DNA from: CAUTYU01 sp963545205 | Lineage (GTDB): Bacteria; Desulfobacterota; Desulfovibrionia; Desulfovibrionales; Desulfomicrobiaceae | Direction: 5' to 3' | Assembly (NCBI GenBank): GCA_963545205.1 | Contig: CAUUHW010000001.1 | Span: 62,001-126,000, forward strand | Length of the DNA: 64,000 nucleotides | Part shown: positions 59,598-64,000 of the stretch, piece after piece | How positions within the stretch are numbered: the first letter of the stretch is position 1 | How the letters are laid out: every line of letters starts with the position of its first letter | Translations under genes and position numbers: made by a program | Notes under the pieces: generated by a model | Told to the model about the DNA's origin: nothing | What the model saw: the letters and a program-made list of their open reading frames with translations, nothing else | Databases searched by the model: none

Positions 59598-61703
59598 CTA
59601 TGGCAACTGGGTATCTTCCCTCTGTTCATACAGACCAAACTTTTTTAACATATAGGCAATGTTATCTCTGTATTTGTCATGTATAGACAGCGCTTTTTCA
59701 TATTCTTTTATGGCGAATTTTTTATTTTGTGCTTCCTTTCTCAAGCCAAGCCAAAAATGAGGCATAGAGGAATCAGGATGTTTTTTAGATGCTGTGACCA
59801 CTCTTTGCAGTGTCTGATCGCTCATATTGCAAAGAATTTTTATTGCTGATTCAAGTTCATCTTCTCTATACAGATCAGGATGTAAGGTAATAATTGTGGC
59901 ATGGGCTTCATGAAAGAGAGGCTTTACCTGATCAAATCCACTTCCGGTTCTCACTCTGTAATAAAAAATTGTTTCGTTGACATTAACAGGACGCAATCCA
60001 TATTGAGACAAGTCTATCCAAAAATTCCAGTCTTCAACCTGCCAGGGCAGAGCTTCAAAGAGTCCACCAGCTTTTTTCCAGAGTTCTTTTTTGAAGACAG
60101 ATGCGATAGTAAAGGCATTATTTCGCAATAAATTTTCACGGATGTATTGAACAGGAAAATGTTGGCGTTTTTTTTCTCCAAATTCCTGTATGCCGTAATT
60201 GATAAAGTTGATTGTGTCGGTTGTGTTTATCTGCTGTACAGCTTTTGCTAAATAATCCTTATGAATTATGTCATCGCTGTCTAAAAGCAAAATCCATTCC
60301 CCCTTGGCTTTTTGTATGCCGACATTACGCGCCTGGGCTACTCCTCCATTTTCTTTTTCCAGCAGGGAGATTTCCACGTTCGGTTTTTTGGCTATAAGCT
60401 CATGCGCGACTTCTGATGTATTATCCGTGCTTCCGTCGTTGACAATAATACATTCCCAGTTGGTATAGGTTTGGGCAAGAATACTTTCTATGGTTTCAGG
60501 CAGCCAGTGAGCCTGATTATAACAGGGAACAATCACGGAAATAAGCGGTTTTTGCTGGCCGGCAGGTTTATTTTGAACAGACGGCAGAGTGGCTCTGACG
60601 AGACAGGAGAGCAGGGTATTGGCTGGAGAAGGATCGTGGTGTTTCAAAAAGAAGTCACGCGCGTTTTGTCCCAGCTGCGGCCATTGCTCGCGGCAGGCCC
60701 AGGCGGCTTCAAGAGCTTCATCTATATGACGGGGAGAAGATGACTGTGCCCTAAATCCTTCCTGACCGTTACGAACCCATTCAAAATTGCCTCCGGCATC
60801 TGCCACAACAGATGGTCGTCCGCAAAGCATGGCTTCCATCAGAACCAGGGGAGTTCCTTCAATCCGTGAGGGCAGAACCAGTAAATGGTGGTGCTGCCAG
60901 ATATAGCGAACATCATTGATAAATCTCCAGCGCAGGCGGTTTGAGAGCTGGTAATGGGCAGCCAAATCCCGCAGATAGGCTTCGTGCTGACCTTTTCCGA
61001 AAAGACTCAGGTTCCAGTCCCGTTCCAGCCATTTTTTTTGGGCAAGAACCTCAAAGAGAACATCCTGAGCCTTTGATGTTGTTTCCAAACGTGCCACGCA
61101 AGCCAGTTGTGGTGTTTTTTCTGTGGGCCAGGCAACATCTTTCTGTCCCTGCAGGTTGACCGGGTTATTGATGACGGCGCCATTGGCAATGGGAGCCGCC
61201 AACTGCCGTCTGGCTACATCCAGATTGGCTTGAGAAACAAACAGAACTTTCCGGGCTGCCTTAAAATAGGCGTTAAGTACGGCTCGCTGTTCGTTGTTTG
61301 GCTGGTAGAGTTCCGTATTGGCCTGAATAACGACAACATAGGGAATGGCGCGGGTCAGCAGGTATTCAATCAAAAGAAAATGACCGTTTACAACGTCCAG
61401 TAGTCCTCCATGACTGACGCAGACAACATCCGGGACGAAATTTTCCAGAGGATTGTAAGGATACCATTCTGGCAACCCCGCGTCTGCATTGGTTTTTCTG
61501 GAGCTGCCTTTTTGTTTCCATTCTTCGACATGGAGCCCAAGGCGTTCAAGGTGCTGAACCTTGTGGCTGCGAGGCCGCCATCTTGGCAGCAGGGCCAGAA
61601 CGTGGTGATTGTCTGCCAGGGCCTTTTGGGCCATTTGCCCCCAGAGTTCTTCACTGCCTCCCCAGGAAACTTCAGCCATTGTTGAAATGATTGCGATTTT
61701 CAT
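59598..61703 (-). CDS. Two-domain glycosyltransferase (GT4 then GT2)
   Basis: A 701-residue protein with the reverse domain order of its neighbour. N-terminal GT4 (about residues 1-365): starts KIAIISTMAEVSWGGSEELW, with LPSRIEGTPLVLMEAMLCGR near residue 275. C-terminal GT2 (about 385-600): ISVIVPCYNQAHWLPETIES, VNDGSTDNTSEV and LLDSDDIIHKDYL. A TPR-like tail (FAIKEYEKALSIHDKYRDN) ends the protein. It is preceded 25 bp upstream by the double methyltransferase gene, so they are one unit. Sugar and acceptor unknown. Confidence 0.83.
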   Translation of the reverse strand: MKIAIISTMAEVSWGGSEELWGQMAQKALADNHHVLALLPRWRPRSHKVQHLERLGLHVEEWKQKGSSRKTNADAGLPEWYPYNPLENFVPDVVCVSHGGLLDVVNGHFLLIEYLLTRAIPYVVVIQANTELYQPNNEQRAVLNAYFKAARKVLFVSQANLDVARRQLAAPIANGAVINNPVNLQGQKDVAWPTEKTPQLACVARLETTSKAQDVLFEVLAQKKWLERDWNLSLFGKGQHEAYLRDLAAHYQLSNRLRWRFINDVRYIWQHHHLLVLPSRIEGTPLVLMEAMLCGRPSVVADAGGNFEWVRNGQEGFRAQSSSPRHIDEALEAAWACREQWPQLGQNARDFFLKHHDPSPANTLLSCLVRATLPSVQNKPAGQQKPLISVIVPCYNQAHWLPETIESILAQTYTNWECIIVNDGSTDNTSEVAHELIAKKPNVEISLLEKENGGVAQARNVGIQKAKGEWILLLDSDDIIHKDYLAKAVQQINTTDTINFINYGIQEFGEKKRQHFPVQYIRENLLRNNAFTIASVFKKELWKKAGGLFEALPWQVEDWNFWIDLSQYGLRPVNVNETIFYYRVRTGSGFDQVKPLFHEAHATIITLHPDLYREDELESAIKILCNMSDQTLQRVVTASKKHPDSSMPHFWLGLRKEAQNKKFAIKEYEKALSIHDKYRDNIAYMLKKFGLYEQREDTQLP

Positions 61704-61728
61704 GGTGTGTTTTTATTTGTTTATGTTA

Positions 61729-63225
61729 TCACTTTTTGACACAGAAGTAAGCATCTCCGTCAATAGAAATTAAATCTGCTTGTATATTAAGATGTTCAAA
61801 ATATTCATTTACAGCACGATGCGATCCTTCCCATGTTCCATAATCATCTATGATGAGAATCCCTCCAACAGCAAGGCGCGGATAGAGATGAATAAGTTCA
61901 TGTTTTGTTGATTCATACCAATCAGTATCAAGACGTAATAACGCAATTTTTTCAGGAATTACACCTGGAATCGTTTCTTCAACCTTTCCCTGGATAAAAT
62001 GTATCTTCGATAATGGGTATCCTGTAGTAGAAATGTTTTTTTGTACATCCTGCAACGGAGTATAAGCCCAGTAGTGGTTTTTTTTATCTTTTTTTTGTTC
62101 ATTCAGAATATCAGAAGCCTTTTTGCCTGATGCTCTTTCAATATCATTTTGAGTTGGAGCTGACATGCCGTCATAGGTGTCGTACAGATAAAAATCACGC
62201 TCCATATTGCCACAACGGAGGCTGGCAAGCATTCCCGCCATAGAAGCCCCGCCCCGCCAAACACCGCATTCCACAAAATCTCCGGCAATGTTATTTACTT
62301 CAATATGTTCAATGGAGCGGATAACATTTAGTACCCGTATGTCAGGGGTCATAGTAAAATCTCTAACAAAGCTGACAATCATGGAATCAGCGTCAGAAAC
62401 AATGTCTGTTTTTTCTTTTTTGGTGCAAACAAAGTGGGTAAGTTTATTTTTCTGGTCTCCTTTCCCATGTTTTCGACCTGTGTAGGGAGATACTATTTTT
62501 GAGGCAGAAAAATGAGTGCGGCTGAATGCGAAGTTCAGATAATCAAAGGAGTATGCCCGGTTGCCAAGGTAAGGGTCATAGAGGACATTGGAAACACTAA
62601 GAGCATGTTCTCTTTCCGGGTACGAACCGTTTTGTAGTGAAGAGTTGATTGTTGTCAGGGTGGAGTTAAATCTGTTAATCCAGTCCTGTTTTGTAAGAGG
62701 TGTTTCGTTGAGGATAACCAGTACTCCGTCATCTTTCAGGACCCGGCGAAGTTCCTGTAGCAGGTCAAGCAGACTCGGTGCACGGTGAACAGAAGAACTG
62801 GCGACAATCAGGTCATAGGTCGTATCTTCTACAGGCAGAGGAGAAAAAAAGCCAAGGACTGGATTGATTTTTTCCAGGTTCCCCCCCATGCGTTTTGTAA
62901 TGGCAGGCAGCATTTGGGTCAGACTGTACCTGTTGGAATCCAGAGCATCTATGCTTTTAATCTGTTCAAACCGGGACAGCCATGCACTGAGCCAGCCTGT
63001 TCCGCATCCAAGGTCCAGAGCCTTTATCTTATTGCGCTGAAAAAGTTTTTTCCAGTCAATTATCTTAACCGCATCAAGATAGTTCCAGTCTTTATAGAGC
63101 CAGGCAAGATGCTCTTCCGGGTCAGCCCATGCCCTGTAATATTGGGGGTAGTAAGTCTGCATGGCTGATGACCAGCAGTCCGCCAGCATTTCTGACTGTT
63201 GCGCCAGCCAGTTCTTGTCGTTCAT
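61729..63225 (-). CDS. Fused methyltransferase: class I SAM domain plus TylF-like O-methyltransferase
   Basis: A 498-residue protein with two methyltransferase domains. The N-terminal one (about residues 25-260) has ALDLGCGTGWLSAWLSRFE and LIVASSSVHRAPSLLDLLQE. The C-terminal one (about 280-498) matches the TylF/macrocin family: FVECGVWRGGASMAGMLAS, YLYDTYDGMSAPT, LLRLDTDWYESTKHEL and ILIIDDYGTWEGSHRAV. It presumably methylates two positions of a sugar chain. The ATG at 63225 has GGAGG 4 bp upstream. It overlaps the end of the decayed reading frame at 63222-63286. Confidence 0.85.
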   Translation of the reverse strand: MNDKNWLAQQSEMLADCWSSAMQTYYPQYYRAWADPEEHLAWLYKDWNYLDAVKIIDWKKLFQRNKIKALDLGCGTGWLSAWLSRFEQIKSIDALDSNRYSLTQMLPAITKRMGGNLEKINPVLGFFSPLPVEDTTYDLIVASSSVHRAPSLLDLLQELRRVLKDDGVLVILNETPLTKQDWINRFNSTLTTINSSLQNGSYPEREHALSVSNVLYDPYLGNRAYSFDYLNFAFSRTHFSASKIVSPYTGRKHGKGDQKNKLTHFVCTKKEKTDIVSDADSMIVSFVRDFTMTPDIRVLNVIRSIEHIEVNNIAGDFVECGVWRGGASMAGMLASLRCGNMERDFYLYDTYDGMSAPTQNDIERASGKKASDILNEQKKDKKNHYWAYTPLQDVQKNISTTGYPLSKIHFIQGKVEETIPGVIPEKIALLRLDTDWYESTKHELIHLYPRLAVGGILIIDDYGTWEGSHRAVNEYFEHLNIQADLISIDGDAYFCVKK

Positions 63226-63286
63226 GTTTCCTCCAGAATGTCTGTGATAACACAAGGGTTAAACGAAAAATGATCCGTCATGGTAA
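63222..63286 (-). pseudogene. Remnant tail of a paralogue of the gene at 63494
   Basis: On the minus strand this ends HFSFNPCVITDILEE and a TGA in the same place as the intact gene's HFPFNPRAITDILDE tail. Of 40 aligned bases (63231-63270 against 63505-63544) 35 are identical. Upstream of it the frame soon meets a stop and the similarity ends. Its TGA overlaps the ATG of the methyltransferase gene. The remaining 207 bp up to 63493 show no gene. Confidence 0.7.
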
Positions 63287-63493
63287 GACAGAGTATCTGG
63301 ACCTGTATCCAAAATTTTTATCAAACATGAATTTGACCTGACTGTCCCCAAAGCTTGTTAACGGAGTTGAGTTTTGTTGAATGGTAATTTTTATGCAAGG
63401 AGTATTCCAGTTTTGACATATTACTGGAGGGCACCCGCTGGTTTGATTTTTTGGGCCTGAGAAGTTTTTTGCGACAGACTTGTCCCGTTAAAC

Positions 63494-64000
63494 TCATAAT
63501 TCATCCAGAATGTCTGTAATAGCACGAGGATTAAACGGAAAATGGATATAATCTTCAAGTATGGACGGATCTACAGTAATTTTGTTTTTTAGAAAATATA
63601 TCAGATCATCCTCTGTTTCGGCAACTGGGACTTTTTTATTTTTTCCGTCAAATGGAGGATCCTGTTTATTGGGAAGAGCTTCATTGTAATTTTTGGGCAT
63701 ATAGCAGAGATAGTTGACTCGATGATAAAGAGCGTCAAAAAGAACAGTCGTTCTCTCTCCTATAACCAGGCCTGCTTTTGACAGTGCAGATTCCAGTCCT
63801 TCATCTGTCAATGTATAAAAATTACTATTTGTAAATTTACGAAACCACTGTATTGATTCTGAAGGGTGAGGCCTTAACATCGCGTTCTTAACTCCACATT
63901 TTTCAAGGCAATATTGAATATTATATACGTAGTCAAGAGGGATGGCTCTGTTCGGATATATAGGAACTTCAGAACTTGGAGCTCCTGCGATAGGATAGGT
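63494..64000 (-). CDS. Surface carbohydrate synthesis protein, 5' end beyond window
   Basis: Partial gene: at least 168 codons remain, with the frame open through the right edge (the ATG at 63880 is internal). Visible features include NRAIPLDYVYNIQYCLEKCG, LRPHPSESIQWF, and SKAGLVIGERTTVLFDALYH, a pattern seen at the C-terminus of capsule and sialyl/CDP-glycerol-type transferases in which a His-Pro-Ser/Glu motif and a Gly-Glu-Arg-Thr-Thr motif bind a nucleotide sugar. The exact family cannot be decided from this part. It is first in reading order of the minus-strand glycan genes in view. Confidence 0.6.
   Translation of the reverse strand, partial: TYPIAGAPSSEVPIYPNRAIPLDYVYNIQYCLEKCGVKNAMLRPHPSESIQWFRKFTNSNFYTLTDEGLESALSKAGLVIGERTTVLFDALYHRVNYLCYMPKNYNEALPNKQDPPFDGKNKKVPVAETEDDLIYFLKNKITVDPSILEDYIHFPFNPRAITDILDEL

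Noticed and set aside
63231..63544. Diversity-generating retroelement (template and variable repeat) considered for the duplicated tails
   Set aside because: Differences are mainly transitions in both directions and largely synonymous, not adenine-specific, and no reverse transcriptase gene is visible.
1..64000. tRNA, rRNA, riboswitch, CRISPR or insertion sequences
   Set aside because: Reading the gaps gave no tRNA T-loop with matching acceptor stems, no regularly spaced repeats, no transposase and no recognisable riboswitch core; a covariance-model search would be decisive and could not be run.

Overview
The window looks like a chromosomal segment from a sulfate-reducer-type deltaproteobacterium, most likely Desulfovibrio-like. 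This is inferred from the flagellar gene order, the abundance of sigma-54 and two-component signalling, a stand-alone IMP cyclohydrolase, DUF4416 and DUF2721 proteins, and codon usage of moderate GC. No rRNA, tRNA, CRISPR array or intact mobile element was found by eye. Non-ATG starts are frequent (GTG, TTG and probably one ATA).

Layout. Positions 1-8609, minus strand: a metallophosphoesterase, exonuclease III and a TtcA-like protein lead into a flagellar export and regulation run (fliR, flhB, flhA, flhF, flhG, fliA). Positions 8720-9851, plus strand: 5-formyl-THF cyclo-ligase and pyrR. Positions 9852-10791 hold no intact gene but carry the wreck of a toxin-antitoxin pair. Positions 10792-16810: a sigma-54 promoter and the basal-body/motor/export operon flgB-flgC-fliE-fliF-fliG-fliH-fliI.

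Positions 16807-32664 are the most interesting part. A minus-strand operon (universal stress protein, small membrane protein, TauE/SafE-type transporter, small secreted protein) starts from a consensus sigma-54 promoter. Diverging from it is a plus-strand operon of a membrane-anchored sigma-54 activator, an ATP-grasp/phosphohistidine protein of the PEP-synthase superfamily, and a lone receiver domain. Further right a histidine kinase, receiver and second histidine kinase form an operon whose own sigma-54 promoter shares an upstream element with the first one at exactly the same distance, which suggests one regulon. Between these two signalling loci sits an iron-uptake block (AraC regulator, TonB-dependent receptor, feoA, feoB) in which feoA is frameshifted and feoB is frameshifted and cut to its first 50 or so codons.

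Positions 32814-55156 are mainly housekeeping genes: MazG-like, DUF2721, hflX, purH (cyclohydrolase domain only), a secreted phytase/esterase-like protein, recJ, a TPR protein, pyrF-gmk-remA-like-yicC, DUF4416, mtaB-like, ald, cheZ, PilZ, cpoB-like, PLDc_N, lgt, lspA, ileS, ribF and two small coiled-coil membrane proteins. Positions 55351-64000 are a surface-glycan cluster: a UDP-sugar C4-epimerase, two multidomain glycosyltransferases with opposite domain order, a double methyltransferase, and a partial gene at the right edge. Twice in this cluster a decayed copy of a gene's 3' end lies about 260-275 bp beyond that gene, just before the next one, which marks gene turnover.
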